64,000 nt of DNA from Alentia gelatinosa (GCA_950022655.1 OX465579.1:179618303-179682302); one strand, 5' to 3'; shown: positions 12,501-21,539, counted from the first letter of the stretch. A program made the numbers and translations. The notes: generated by a model from the sequence alone, not told the origin.

Positions 12501-15500
12501 AGCCCTTATATACTCTGTGAGAAATGTGCAGCTTCACAGAGCAACGAGTTCAGCAGAAGGTAAAAGAGTTCACTTTGTTGGTCAACGCCACATGACATCG
12601 GAGGATCTTACTCTCACTTTCCTTTGGGAACCTCTTGCTTTGGGGATGTTTGTAGATCAGGGAGCTGTTTCAAAACGTGGGTTAAGTCTATGGTTTTGAA
12701 ACAGCTCCCAGGTCGAGGATGTATGCCCTTATATCATCTATTACAAATATATGTATATGCATTTTCGGTACCTGGAAGAGCACCATACGGTGAATGTACA
12801 TTTTTTTAATTACAAAGGTGTGCCGTTGTAGATTTTGGACAGGAAAAAAATGTGGTACAAGAGGTTTATCAGTTTTAAGATTTTTATGTATCATTGATAA
12901 AGTAGGTGCCAACACTAGCTTCCTAGTGTTCTATATCAGCTCATCAATGCAGATGCATTCTGGTCAATTCTCCATGGTCCATAACCTGTGCATTGTCGAT
13001 TGTTTTAGTGTGTACAGGGGTGAGATGAATACAGAAAGCAACTTGTTTTGATCAAAGTTGTTATTTTCCAACTTGTTTGAATGCTACTAGATATTCACTT
13101 GGCAGTTGCCTCATTCATATCATTCCGCATCAAACTCATGGAGAACAATGACTTTGAGCAAAACTTGTTGTTTTCTTCTTTAATTTGCCTTATTAAATAT
13201 TTTCCCTTCTAAGTAGCCCAGGTGTCGCACAAGTGCAGGCCAAGTGCTCAGGACTTGTCTACACTGTCGTCGTAGCTGACTCAAACATGGACTCGATCGC
13301 CATACCCTGCAGATCACCACCCTACAAAACTCGGGTCCCTGCACACTCACCTACACAACTTTCTATCATGTGTAGAATGTTTATTTGTGGGTGAGCGGTA
13401 AGTACTACTTGAGTTTTTTACATGTATGGAGTTTTTATTGACCAAACCAACAATACCGAACCATCGTCTAGACCCCTGGTCAGATGATGGACTTAACTTA
13501 CGCATTTTCAGTGACAGTAGACATTGACCAGGTTGTTTAACCATTGACGCAACTCTCACGATGAGAGGTTGGTATGTACTAGTGGCCTAAGACTGGATGA
13601 ACATCATGTATGAATTTTGCATGAGTAATTGCCATAGCATGAGAGGTAGGCATGCATTAACCATGTAATTGACCAAAGAATGCCTGGCTGGCCATTATGC
13701 ATGAATTATGCATGATTAATAGCCAAATGATTGTACCGTTAGCATAAGGATCAGGTTAGTATGGTTATATTTGATCATTCTTTGCTTGAAAAAGATATTG
13801 TAAGTGTAACTTTGCAGGATTTGATATGTGCAAATTTGTCAAATCATCATCTAGAAATATATAAGGGAAGAAAAAGTGATTACGGTACCATATAATGTGA
13901 ATGCATATAGTGACAAGACATACTTGTTAATTATACTGGCTGCTATGTTCCAGTGTTTTTGCATGCATATTCAGTGGTACAGAGACAGTAATACAGATAA
14001 GTTCAACAATATCTGGACACAACATGAATGCTGATTACCCATAGAAGGATTATCAGCAGGCAAAGTGCTGTACAATGATTAGAGTATGTCGAATAGAAGA
14101 ATTAATGGGATGTAATAAACAACAGGTTTAGTAGTGTGGTACCTACTTTAATGAGAGGGTCTAAAGCATGCCAACAACTCCACCATATTTGGGGCAACTG
14201 TTAAGAATTTGTCATTTTTCATACATTTTGTTTGCTCATCATTCTTTTCGCCTCTCTAAAAGGTATATATTTTCAGCTTGGACTAATGGCCATTGTGTAC
14301 TTAGTCAATCAAAAACATTACATAGTAATGCACTTCATTAGTCATAAAGTTATTTTCAAAAGGAGTGTTTATTCCATTTTGATATTTTGTTATTTGATGA
14401 TTGGATAATATGTTCAGTTACCTTGTAAACAAATAATCTAACAAACTTTTAACTCTGTTTCCAGTGAATACTTTGCCTTCATGGGCCCTAGTCAATTTTA
14501 CGGAGTCTCAATTTTGTTTTACAATTGAAAGTAAATTATTACATATGTACATGGTTTTCCTCCTATCTTATAATCCACTCATTGTATGGTCTGGTGCTAC
14601 CCCTGTCACCTGGTCAACACCACGAGCAAGGGAGACATCTGCCTTAACATGGAGACTCAGTATCAGGTCCTGGTCTTTGCCATCACACCTGGTAAATATT
14701 AAAGAGTTATTTTCTTCTTCTTTTATTTCTTCAGAAGTCTTTAATTCATTTACAAGATTTTGATTACTGAAAAATAGAATCTACTCACTAATATCCCTTT
14801 ATCCTGACCATTGTAAAATAATCCAGTAGAAGAAATGTCCCTCAGAAAAAAACCTCTAGGAAATAGACCAGTGTGTGTCTTTATTACAATTATATACAGC
14901 GGTATCATGCCTAGTGAGATTTCAGTAAAACATCTAAACACAACTTCTCCAATCTCCACCTGGTGGTATCTGGTCACTCAGACCCGAACATTCCACAAAG
15001 CCACTTCCCTTACATGTGAGGGCTAGAAAATTAACCAATCTAGAAGGAGACTCATTAGGAAGAGGCTCTAAGCAACCAAGCAAGCCAACGAAAGTCGAAC
15101 ATCAACTTGCCAATCATTCTTCTTTTGGTTCTTGGCCAGATTGATTCTTTATGTGAGCATTGCCCTTTTATAACCAGAAAAGACAACTTCATAGTCTTGG
15201 GCTATGGTTGCATTGTTCTAAAGGAGGGTATTATAATTGACCCATCAAAGGTGTGAGCAGGTACAATAGTCTATGCAGATCTATCTATTCCCACGATTAG
15301 GTTTAAAGGAGTTGTGTAAATATAGGCTGATTTTGTTAAAGAAATACTCAGATTTCTCAAGATACACAATGGGTAACAAAGCACAAATATGATATGCACT
15401 AATTTGTCCTACCTAAAGACAACATTATTTATCCAGCAAATACATAGAATCTAGCTGGTACCTTTTTATTACCGTAGATGCATCTATGTTACTAGAATAT

Positions 15501-18500
15501 ATCAAATCAAATAGATTGCATTATCTTACACAGTGCAGAGGTACCAGTCTATACCACCAGGGAGGATGCCACCAACTCGATACACTTCACCTTAGCTGAG
15601 CCTTCAGGACTTGTGGTAAGATAATTGTGGCAGATTGTGGCAGATTAAAATGTTTACAAGCTATACTTAGAATGTTTGAAGATACACTTGTGGCTGTATT
15701 TAATTCAAAACATACATGTTCTACCTTACATAGATGAAAATCAAAATCGGCAGACTCAGAAAAGGAAACCAAACTACGGAATGAAAATTAGTTTTTTCTT
15801 ATATCTTTCAAAAAGGGTCTGTCATTTGTCTTGATATCTTTCGAAAAAGGTTTGTCATTGCAATATCCAATATAGCTCAATAATTCTTAGATATATAAAC
15901 CTTGCTGTTACAGAGGCCCTAGTTCCCGGTTTTGAAGAACAGAGACGATTCCGGCTTCATCAAGAAATACTTCATTTACTTTAGAAGAGTTAGACAAACA
16001 AGAAGAGAGTTCCGAGGATGTTCTTGGAGCCATACCTGTTATACCTGTTCCTTATGTGGCGTTTCCATCTCGTGACAAAAACCCAACCGGTAATTTTCAC
16101 GCTGTACAAAGTTCAGTCGCTGGTTCTCGGTGGCACATAAGGGGCAACCTGCTCTACTCGCATGTGTTCCCAATTGGCATTTCAAGGTAAACTGCAGACA
16201 GCATTGACTATTTCTGTTTCCACCTGATGATAATTGCGGGAATGGGTCACATGATCAGTCACTGATGTGAAATACCTTTACATCACCTTGCTGAGAACAC
16301 TCGGTTTTAGGGAAACTTAAAGAAATTACTTTTCTAGGGGAACACAGAAGTTCCTATTTTATTTTTTTGGAAATAGTTAGATTTTTAAAGAAATGGTATA
16401 GTTTTTGACAAAGGGATGAACTCGAAAGGTAATGCATCTCTCTGTTTGACAAAATGTTTATAAACAAAGTTAAGCCTTTCTTTTGAAAGCACCAGAATTT
16501 CTTAAATGGAAAGAGAGTCTGAAAAGTATCAACTATTCTGGCACATTTACAAGAATGTTTATAAGGCCACTAGGTCTACCAAGTTGCAGTCCCTTCACTA
16601 TAGAATCATGCATATGATTGTCCCCTCAAATCAAATTCGAATATGAAAAAAGATTTTGGGATTCCAAGAGTTGTTCCGTCTGTGGGAATATTGATACTTT
16701 GGAGCATACTTTGGATACTTTGCAGAGTCTCTGATTTCTGGAATCAGACTGAAAACTGGTTTAGATTTACACCTTGGACATTAACCCCAAGTATGTATTT
16801 GTGATGAGACCAAGACGGCTGAGAGTTTTATCAAATTTTACATTTATCCACAATGGCTATTCAATTACCATCAGCTTGGACTGTACTAATGGAGCCTCAA
16901 ATTCAGAAATAGACTATGAAGTACCTTCTTAATAGATAAAGAAAATATATTCAAGAAGTGGGATAAACCTATGAGTAAATTACAACATTAGTGATTTATC
17001 TGTCGATAATCGCAACAAACAAAAGGGTGACTCTATTATTCAAAAATCTAATTCTGAAAGAATGATCTAGAGGTAATATCATGGGTATAAAGTAATGAAA
17101 GGATTAATGAAAATGAGACAAAAGTTTGAAGAATCACAATTAGACTGGGCACCCACCAACACCAATACAAGCCGACGCGCACAGATACAAATTGAGGGTG
17201 CATGAAAAAGGTGCCATGGTCTATTCACATTGTTTCTTTTTTTTTTAAAGTTTTTTCATTTATCCTATTTCCACATTGGATCGGGCACTTGTAACCTTTA
17301 TGATATTCCCATTGTTCAGCATTAGAATTATAAAATAGGCGGAATTCTATAAATTGAATATGATGAATATGATGAATATGGACATCTATGTGTTCCATGT
17401 GAATGATGTGTTCTGTTAAACACGTGACATCACCCTCCTCTACTGAGAGATGGCTGGAGCTCCGATCATCGACCCGGGTCGACAGGATCCAGCTCTGGCC
17501 AAGACATGTCTGTACACAGCAGGGGTGAGGTCAACCAAATACCCTCTCAGCCAGCCATGTTCTGTCACAAGGAAATAATGAACATCCACACCTTAAAAAC
17601 ACACAATCATGACGGAACAATGACAAGTCTCGATCTTGAACCGGTTTTCGGGTATCCACCTTCACATCCAAGATGTCAAACAAGGCGGGGAGGATTCATA
17701 GAATTGATGGAACATCACATGACCGGATGAACGGCGGGAAACTCGGCCTCCGTCGGCTGAGGGCTGGACTATCGTAGGTCCGAAGCCGGTGGGTCTGCCG
17801 AGTTCGAAACCATCACCAGATCATCCACCAACATGACAACATCATCACCGGGATGATGGAGGGCATGCACCACCATTGCTGTCCAGGGCTGACCACTGTA
17901 GGTCTGCGGGCGGCAGGTCGTCCCGTCCGATTTTTTTTTTTTTTTTTTTTCTTCCTTCAGAAACCAATCATGTTCGATGAGTGACATCGCTCTTCCACAT
18001 AATCATTTGGGTATCAGCTTTTTACCATACAGTCTACATGAGAAATGTACCAGCCCTGAACAATCCTTCAATTTGGTTGACATTGCTAGGTACATAATGA
18101 TGGGAAAAAACAGGTAACATTCTTATACTAATGAATACGCCGACAAGGTAATTATAATGCAGGATGATACACCATATTATACCTGATTTAACCAGTCTCA
18201 TAATATATCATACAGTATGAGGGTTTATCTCACCCCTGGAATAAATGTCCATAGGCTTAACATGGGGAACTCGTTCTCCATGCCCCTACAAGTATTGCAG
18301 TTCGTTCTGCACGGTTAATATCCTGTGTGCTGTCCATTCTATTAGTGTGTACAGGGGTGAGATAAATACAGAAAGCAACTCGTTTTGGTCAAAGAAGTCA
18401 TTCTGCAACTCGTTTGAATGCTATGTGATATTCACTCGGCTGTCGCCTCGTTCATATCACACCGCATCAAACTCATGAAGAACGGTGACTTTGACCAAAA

Positions 18501-19943
18501 TTTGTTGGTTTCTTCTTTAGTTCCATCACGTCCAGACACTCCCTCATCAGTCATCAGGGTGAACAGTTTCTTTTTTACTCTCTATGTCAGTGCACACTTA
18601 CCTGCTGTTTCTTTTATCTCCGCCTTTTACATGATATGACTGTGGTATTGTCTGTTTCAGAATAGTTGTTGTTGTATTGTGTATTATATATATAATGCCA
18701 TCTGGTGTTAACTGCCAGTACTACTAAAGATTGTGGGGGAGAATAAAACTCACTTCCAGTTTTGCCTAGTCATGTGTTCAGGCTCAATACTTGATAACAC
18801 AACAGTTGTCTTTAAATCTTGCCAGAGAGGAGGTGTGAAGCGTAGCGCCCCCTATCGTTTTGGCATGGTCTCAAATGACAGCTGAATGTGGATTCCTATA
18901 CTAAAATAGGCTGACTGGTAACAGCTACTACATACAAACTGTTAGAGCTCTATCAAAAATCTTTTCAGATATTGATAGAGTGATATCTAATGTACTCCAA
19001 ACCACAATAGAGTTCAATATAGCTTTTATGGCTGTTTGGTATTGTTTAATACAACGTTATTTCTCATAGGCTATGGCTTACAAGCCTCATACAGTCCATT
19101 CTCAAGAGCTCCTTCCCCTTTGAATGTGCCGCCTTGAACCCTGCCGATATCGCATATATGAGTTGGGTCCCTATAGGGGACGCTGCGCTTCACACCTCCT
19201 CTGTAATCTTGCCATACCTTTTATCCTCGTTTTCATTCACTATACAAACAAAAAGTGTTGGTGTATGTGTAAACATTGAGAGGTAGGAAGCAGACCAAGA
19301 ACCACTCGACTGGGTTAATTTTTACAGAGAAGTCCCCAAGCAGCAAAATGGCTGCAGTGTGCCCCCCTTGGTAAAATCTAGGAGGGATATGGTAGGGGTC
19401 AGGGTTGTCGAGTGGTGGTGTATTCCTTCTACACTAGAGGACGCAGAGTATTAGTCATGGCCACGGAGCTGTTTCAAAAGTCGGGAGGGTGCTAAACGAG
19501 AGTACTCACCGCCAAAGCAAGAGCTAACAATGGCACTTGAAGCGTCGCTGTCGAGGTGGAGGTGCTGCTCCCTATTGGGTATTGGTAGCGGTTTTGCTGC
19601 CGCTTTAATTCAAAGTGCCGCTCGCTGTTGCCGACCTCTCGCTTTGAAATGTGACGTGCCGCTGGCGAGACTTCACTCGACTTTTGAAACAGCTCCCAGG
19701 TCCATGATGTGTAGGTTTGTCTGATTCTTATGTTCACAGCAGGTCTACAGGTCACTCGCTGTTCTCTCTGTGAAGACGGAACCCTGGGGGCCTCATGTTG
19801 TTGTGGAGTTCCGTAACCTCTCAGTGGTTCAGCTTGGATCATTGACTTCAGTTAACCGTATCCAGCTCTCCTTGTACTTAGCACTTCAGTGCCAAGGGAC
19901 TGGTTTGATTGTTCTCGGCTCCTCCATAGAATTGAGATATTAG
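3377..19943 (+). CDS. Ig gene 1 (3' part): V-like half, C2-like domain, then FN3-like candidates
   Basis: This is the span of the 3' part of an Ig-superfamily gene whose 5' exons would lie left of the window. The firm exons are 3377-3590, 5718-5886 and 6697-6836, with phases 0/1, 1/2 and 2/1. The last ends in phase 1, and the next FN3-like candidate (14465) starts in phase 1. Weaker candidates follow at 15539, 15923, 18521 and 19740. The firm exons equal the third repeat unit of gene 2, so the genes are paralogues in the same orientation. Two FN3-like candidates need a frame change, so the 3' half may be decayed or my exon ends may be wrong. The likely product is a secreted or membrane adhesion or recognition protein; no membrane segment is evident. 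Confidence 0.55.
3848..4480. repeat. Interspersed repeat starting TGTACCGTAG, copy A
   Basis: The start (TGTACCGTAGCCAAAT, then CGGCAC) recurs at 33843, 35719 and 55491. A later shared block near 4414 (CTCCTACTGTCCAC) recurs near 36320. Starting with TG and being several hundred bases long fits a solo LTR, but the 3' end is not defined. Short ATGATCATTTATAT repeats lie near 3960-4025. Confidence 0.4.
4481..5717. other. Intron of gene 1, with a copy-A-only block
   Basis: The stretch is AT-rich and without coding signal. A block of about 298 bases (5152-5449) is absent from copy B, so it is an insertion in A or a deletion in B. Its middle contains CCACTACCAGAACA, also seen near 36451, so it may be part of a dispersed repeat. 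Confidence 0.55.
5718..5886 (+). CDS. Gene 1 exon: first half of C2-like Ig domain
   Basis: The exon follows CCTGTAG and ends before GTATGC; it is 169 bases long, phase 1 to phase 2. It encodes an A-strand cysteine (DDAQCTV), the B-strand cysteine (LNMNCSV), and the C-strand tryptophan (KFVWNDEAGRSIPG). These are the standard core residues of an Ig domain plus one extra cysteine. The donor was chosen because it gives the same phase as the equivalent exons at 36778 and 48619. Confidence 0.85.
5887..6696. other. Intron of gene 1
   Basis: Nothing recognisable is seen. The stretch is AT-rich and is conserved in copy B at 57154-57965. Confidence 0.6.
6697..6836 (+). CDS. Gene 1 exon: second half of C2-like Ig domain
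   Basis: The exon lies between CATCCCTGACAG and GTAGGT and has 140 bases, phase 2 to phase 1. It encodes the F-strand cysteine (GLTFTCKVYFDDP) and a further cysteine in the G strand (VTYTDYC), which could pair with the extra A-strand cysteine of the preceding exon. It carries two N-glycosylation sites (NIT, NST). Copy B at 57966-58105 differs by one silent base. Confidence 0.85.
7044..7264 (+). CDS. Possible further exon of gene 1 (72 open codons)
   Basis: After ATTGTTGCAG a phase-1 frame stays open to TAG at 7262-7264. It contains EDDQDRIFIIHRIQSAQGKH, which loosely recalls the E-F region of a V-type domain. An internal donor (G|GTAAAT at 7092) would shorten it to 16 codons and keep phase 1. 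The frame is conserved in copy B (58313-58533) with two replacement changes. No membrane segment is present. It could be an alternative end, a hinge exon or chance. Confidence 0.3.
7341..7493. mobile_element. Long hairpin element, copy A
   Basis: Arms of about 55 bases (including GACTGGTTTCAGATA and GTATGCTCC) are inverted around a centre that is itself near-palindromic (ATATCCTCGCATACGCTCGG). It has the form of a foldback MITE. Copy B is at 58609-58762. Confidence 0.65.
7496..7931 (+). pseudogene. Unrecognised protein-like frame with one frame change, copy A
   Basis: The first frame begins with ATG at 7496 (MEGVINGFKIANTDTGAARA) and runs 61 codons. Near 7640 the coding look moves to another frame, which continues from DAPAFIKKGDDVSNTYRG through LKREFILGIPTYMIDTRLGD to a stop at 7931. 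Composition is protein-like in both parts, and I recognise no family. Copy B (58765-59200) has the same frame change, so it predates the duplication or reflects an unseen intron or programmed shift. A cellular gene, mobile-element gene or old viral insertion are all possible. Confidence 0.35.
7940..8045. repeat. G-run and C-run low-complexity pair, copy A
   Basis: A run of about 11 G and a run of about 15 C lie 40 bases apart and could pair. Run lengths differ in copy B (59211-59300). Confidence 0.8.
8249..8901. mobile_element. 653-bp inverted-repeat element with GGGACCCGTTTCAATAG ends, copy A
   Basis: The ends are CTGGGACCCGTTTCAATAG and its near complement. The inside is rich in GTCACTA motifs and has a small hairpin (GAGAGGGTATACCCTCTC). 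No transposase is encoded. An inverted relative lies at 20301-20963 and the duplicate at 59516-60168. Confidence 0.85.
8902..9434. mobile_element. Partial tandem copy of the preceding element, copy A
   Basis: Starting at the internal sequence GTGCAAATAGTGG, the 3' four-fifths of the element is repeated and ends again with ATTGAAACGGGTCCCAG. The two parts have diverged moderately. Copy B is 60169-60701. Confidence 0.8.
9435..10208. other. Intergenic or intronic mosaic with a one-ended MITE
   Basis: Positions 9452-9690 are absent from copy B. The part ending at about 10076 finishes with GTGACTGAAAAACAGGGCCC, which matches the right end of the element at 23546-24483, but no left end is evident. 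No coding signal is seen. Confidence 0.5.
10209..10266 (+). repeat. tRNA-like fragment, copy A
   Basis: GGGGTTCAAGCCCCGGTGC has the form of a T-arm and box B. No matching A box or acceptor stem is visible, so it is at most a tRNA-derived SINE fragment. Copy B is near 61253-61310. Confidence 0.3.
10298..10450 (+). repeat. Hexanucleotide repeat GTGGTT/GTGGCT, copy A
   Basis: Imperfect 6-base units run for about 150 bases. Translated on the minus strand they give a histidine-, asparagine- and serine-rich chance frame. Copy B is 61342-61492. Confidence 0.85.
10451..11540. other. No gene supported
   Basis: The stretch is conserved in copy B. A hydrophobic minus-strand frame (11051-11413) is intact in both copies but has no recognisable motif. 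Confidence 0.5.
11541..11890 (-). repeat. LTR-like sequence, copy A
   Basis: On the minus strand a TATA box (TTTATATATAG, near 11790) lies about 210 bases upstream of an AT-rich poly(A)-like site near 11570. The layout is like 1319-1735, but the sequence is not obviously the same. Copy B is about 62583-62932. Confidence 0.3.
11891..12657. other. No gene supported
   Basis: Short plus-strand frames near 12006-12350 differ between copies by indels, which argues against coding. A G-run near 12050 also changes length in copy B. Confidence 0.5.
12658..12711. mobile_element. 54-bp element made almost only of two inverted ends, copy A
   Basis: CAGGGAGCTGTTTCAAAAC and its complement are separated by about 16 bases. 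The same ends bound the 236-bp element at 19464-19699. Copy B (63703-63756) has one change in the right arm. Confidence 0.75.
12960..13183. repeat. Dispersed repeat, shared with 18305-18520
   Basis: Both copies contain GTGTACAGGGGTGAGAT, GAATACAGAAAGCAACT-like sequence and CCGCATCAAACTCATG in the same order and strand, diverged by roughly a sixth. Both end at TTTCTTCTTTA. Confidence 0.75.
13184..14464. other. No gene supported
   Basis: The stretch is AT-rich. No splice-bounded frame stands out before the FN3-like candidate at 14465. Confidence 0.5.
14465..14691 (+). pseudogene. FN3-like domain of gene 1, with a frame break
   Basis: After CTGTTTCCAG a phase-1 frame reads WALVNFTESQFCFTIES, which suits the A-B strands of an FN3 or similar beta-sandwich domain. 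After a frame change near 14590 the sequence reads LNMETQYQVLVFAITP, the typical F strand with the Y-x-V-x-V pattern, and ends in phase 1 at G|GTAAAT. No AG acceptor lies between the two parts, so an intron does not explain the shift. It is a decayed exon, an assembly error or a misreading. Confidence 0.4.
15539..15615 (+). CDS. FN3-like half-exon of gene 1
   Basis: The exon follows CACAGTGCAG and ends before GTAAGA, 77 bases, phase 1 to phase 0. It encodes VPVYTTREDATNSIHFTLAE, an A-B strand pattern. Its first codon is completed by the G that ends the preceding candidate. Phases fit both neighbours. Confidence 0.45.
15923..16089 (+). pseudogene. FN3-like second half-exon of gene 1, with a frame break
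   Basis: After CCCTAG the phase-0 frame reads NRDDSGFIKKYFIYFRRV, a good match to the FN3 C strand (G-x-I-x-x-Y-x-I-Y). The coding look then changes frame to EESSEDVLGAIPVIPVPYV and ends in phase 1 at G|GTAATT. One indel near 15985-16000 would explain this. Together with 15539-15615 it would make one FN3 domain. Confidence 0.4.
16430..17000 (+). pseudogene. LINE reverse-transcriptase C-terminal relic
   Basis: Pieces in changing frames read like the C-terminal zinc-binding region common in LINE polymerases: KLQSLHYRIMHMIVPSNQI, then CSVCGNIDTLEH. Many stops and indels are present. The clade cannot be told. Confidence 0.5.
17001..17730. other. No gene seen
   Basis: The first part may be the 3' tail of the LINE relic. 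A run of ATGAATATG repeats lies near 17358-17380. Confidence 0.5.
17734..17955 (+). repeat. SINE-like tRNA-derived sequence ending in a T-run
   Basis: GAGTTCGAAACC near 17799 resembles a pol III box B and is preceded by GC-rich, stem-like sequence. The stretch ends in about 20 T at 17931-17951. It is a possible SINE or tRNA-derived fragment. Confidence 0.3.
18305..18520. repeat. Dispersed repeat, shared with 12960-13183
   Basis: This is the second copy of the repeat described at 12960. Its last bases (TTTCTTCTTTAG) form the acceptor of the candidate exon at 18521; at 13183 the same position lacks the AG. Confidence 0.7.
18521..18585 (+). CDS. Possible FN3-like first half-exon of gene 1
   Basis: After TTCTTCTTTAG a phase-1 frame reads VPSRPDTPSSVIRVNSFFFT and ends in phase 0 before GTCAGT. 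The proline-rich start followed by a hydrophobic strand is FN3-like, and the phases equal those of 15539-15615. At 65 bases the evidence is thin. Confidence 0.3.
18823..19203. mobile_element. MITE with GAGGTGTGAAGCGYAGCG ends
   Basis: Inverted ends of about 30 bases (CAGAGAGGAGGTGTGAAGCG and its near complement) bound 381 bases without coding capacity. Confidence 0.75.
19464..19699. mobile_element. 236-bp MITE with GGAGCTGTTTCAAAA ends
   Basis: The inverted ends (GGAGCTGTTTCAAAAGTCG) are perfect over about 19 bases. Its right half recurs inside the satellite region at 42058-42199, and the ends alone form the 54-bp element at 12658. Confidence 0.8.
19740..19943 (+). CDS. Possible terminal exon of gene 1
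   Basis: After TATGTTCACAG a phase-0 frame of 67 codons (with VLSVKTEPWGPHVVVEFRNL) ends at TAG 19941-19943. A poly(A) signal AATAAA follows six bases later. Phase 0 fits the candidate at 18521-18585. An open frame this long could occur by chance. Confidence 0.3.
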   Translation, partial: QVYRSLAVLSVKTEPWGPHVVVEFRNLSVVQLGSLTSVNRIQLSLYLALQCQGTGLIVLGSSIELRY

Positions 19944-19948
19944 TGCTT

Positions 19949-19954
19949 AATAAA
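19949..19954 (+). promoter_or_regulatory. Poly(A) signal AATAAA
   Basis: A canonical hexamer in an AT- and T-rich context lies just after the stop at 19943. It is the best visible 3' end for gene 1 before gene 2 starts at 26487. Confidence 0.4.
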
Positions 19955-20145
19955 TCTTACTTTTATTGAATTTTCTGTTTTTGGTTTTCTATGATTAGGG
20001 GTTATCTAGCCAACTGGCTTACACCAAAATAAAAACAAAACAACCTACGAGACTTCATGTTTGAAGTGATACAATAACTGGATTCATATGTTCGACAATA
20101 TGCTTAAGATGAGAAACTTAACTTGGACGAGGCTAAAACATTAAA

Positions 20146-20275
20146 GGGGGCGTCCACCAACCACGACAAGGCTACGGCAAGCCTCTTGTCGGGAACTAGG
20201 GTCCACCAACCACGACAAGGTCTCCAATCGTAGACCTATCGTGGACCTTGTCGGAAAGCCTTCTATTGAAACGGG
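20146..20275. repeat. Two tandem copies of a GTCCACCAACCACGACAAGG repeat
   Basis: The motif starts at 20152 and again near 20211, each followed by related sequence. A relative lies at 34824-34932. The block abuts an inverted GTTTC-type end at about 20260. Confidence 0.7.
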
Positions 20276-20300
20276 CCCCTGGCCTATAATGTAACTAGGC

Positions 20301-20963
20301 CAGGGGCCCGTTTCAATAGAATGGGTCACTAAGCCACTTAATGACATGTTTAGTGACCCCAATAGTGACTTTAATAGCAGAAAATATTCGGTCTCGTTTC
20401 AGAACGCATGTCACTGTAGGGGAGGTGTGTCTTGTCACTATTGTAGATGGGTCCCTAGTTTGGGACAGCGTAGCGGAAAAACATGCTGGGTACTCCATCT
20501 CACATACTCATGTCCTACCGGGAACAAGTGGTGTCAAGGTGAAGGTCACCGCATGAATTAGCTACTGCGCTTGAGTAATTCTACACTGGCCACCAGATCA
20601 GCATTTTCTATGACAAAATTCAAATGTGAATATCGTTGGATTGCATGGGCGGTTATCCTTCAAATTTGGTATGTTTATAAGTTGTATGTGTCCCTAACTG
20701 GGGTTAAAGTTTCATAGCTTTAGTCTTATGGTGAGTAAAGTTATGTGTTTGTTACATCAAAAGTGAGAGGGTATACCCTCTCGCTATTTAAGACAGTGAC
20801 CCTTTTAGTGACTGGACACCCACTTCTGAAATGGTACAAGCCACTATTTGCGCCTGTCTGCTACCCAATGTCCCACAAACGGTTGTCCTGCAACGCGAAA
20901 TACCGCTATTGTGTCACTAAACCCAATAACGGACGTCCTACAGACTATTGAAACGGATCCCAG
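20301..20963. mobile_element. 663-bp element with GGGGCCCGTTTCAATAG ends, inverted relative of 8249-8901
   Basis: It has the same family features as 8249-8901 but lies in the opposite orientation. The ends are CAGGGGCCCGTTTCAATAG and its near complement. Just left of it (20258-20280) lies a single outward-facing end, giving a palindromic junction around GGCCTATAATGTAACTAGGC. Confidence 0.8.
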
Positions 20964-21121
20964 GCTTCCAGGCTACAGCGAAATGTGATCTCACGAGAAA
21001 GGTAAATCAGAAAACTACAATTCTGAATTATGTTTTCAGTTCGGCTAGAAACGAATCCTAAGGATAAAAGTATATCTGTGTAGACAAACACAAAAAAGAG
21101 TAGCAGAATTCAGTTAAGTAC

Positions 21122-21250
21122 TGCACGAGAATCTCACTATCGTGGGCCCTCAGTCTCCAAACAAAGGTCTTATTCACTCTGTTTCTATGTGCGGGACCAT
21201 CTCCAAGCGGATATTACCAACATTTACACGTTTTATATGAGGTAGGTAAT
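21122..21250. repeat. Dispersed repeat, shared with 41343-41470
   Basis: Both copies share GGCCCCTCAGTCTCCAA-like sequence, CTATGTGCGGGAC and TTTACACGTTTTATATG in the same order and strand. Confidence 0.75.
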
Positions 21251-21539
21251 AATAATAAACTAACACGGAGAACACGGTTAACAACACTTTATTTCTGACA
21301 CTGTGACGGACAACCGGAAACACGTGTGAGAGCTGTGCTAACTCACAATGGATGGAAAATGGTAAAAATGTATGACAAATATGTCAAAATTCCACATCGA
21401 TACGTAAAGAACTGAGACAACGAAGACACTAAGATCGGGGCTATTAGAGTGTATAGAGCATAGAAATGTAATACGTGGGTTTATCATATATTGAGATCTC
21501 ATCCTCCTGCATTCTCACTCACTCAATGAAGAATGTTTG

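Larger units (their letters stand above)
451..12955 (+). repeat. Large duplicated segment, copy A
   Basis: This segment corresponds base for base to 53015-64000, with the offset falling from about 52.5 kb to 51.0 kb because of indels. Copy A holds extra DNA at about 1195-1318, 1700-2490, 5152-5449 and 9452-9690. Elsewhere the copies look about 97-99% identical by eye. Copy B ends at the window edge, so the duplication probably continues into the DNA after 12955. It carries the 3' part of Ig gene 1 and many transposon relics. Confidence 0.95.

Noticed and set aside
14835..15026. Plus-strand frame between the two FN3-like candidates
   Set aside because: It lacks FN3 strand patterns and good splice borders.
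19492..19842. A 116-codon minus-strand frame
   Set aside because: It crosses the 236-bp MITE and overlaps the better plus-strand candidate exon.
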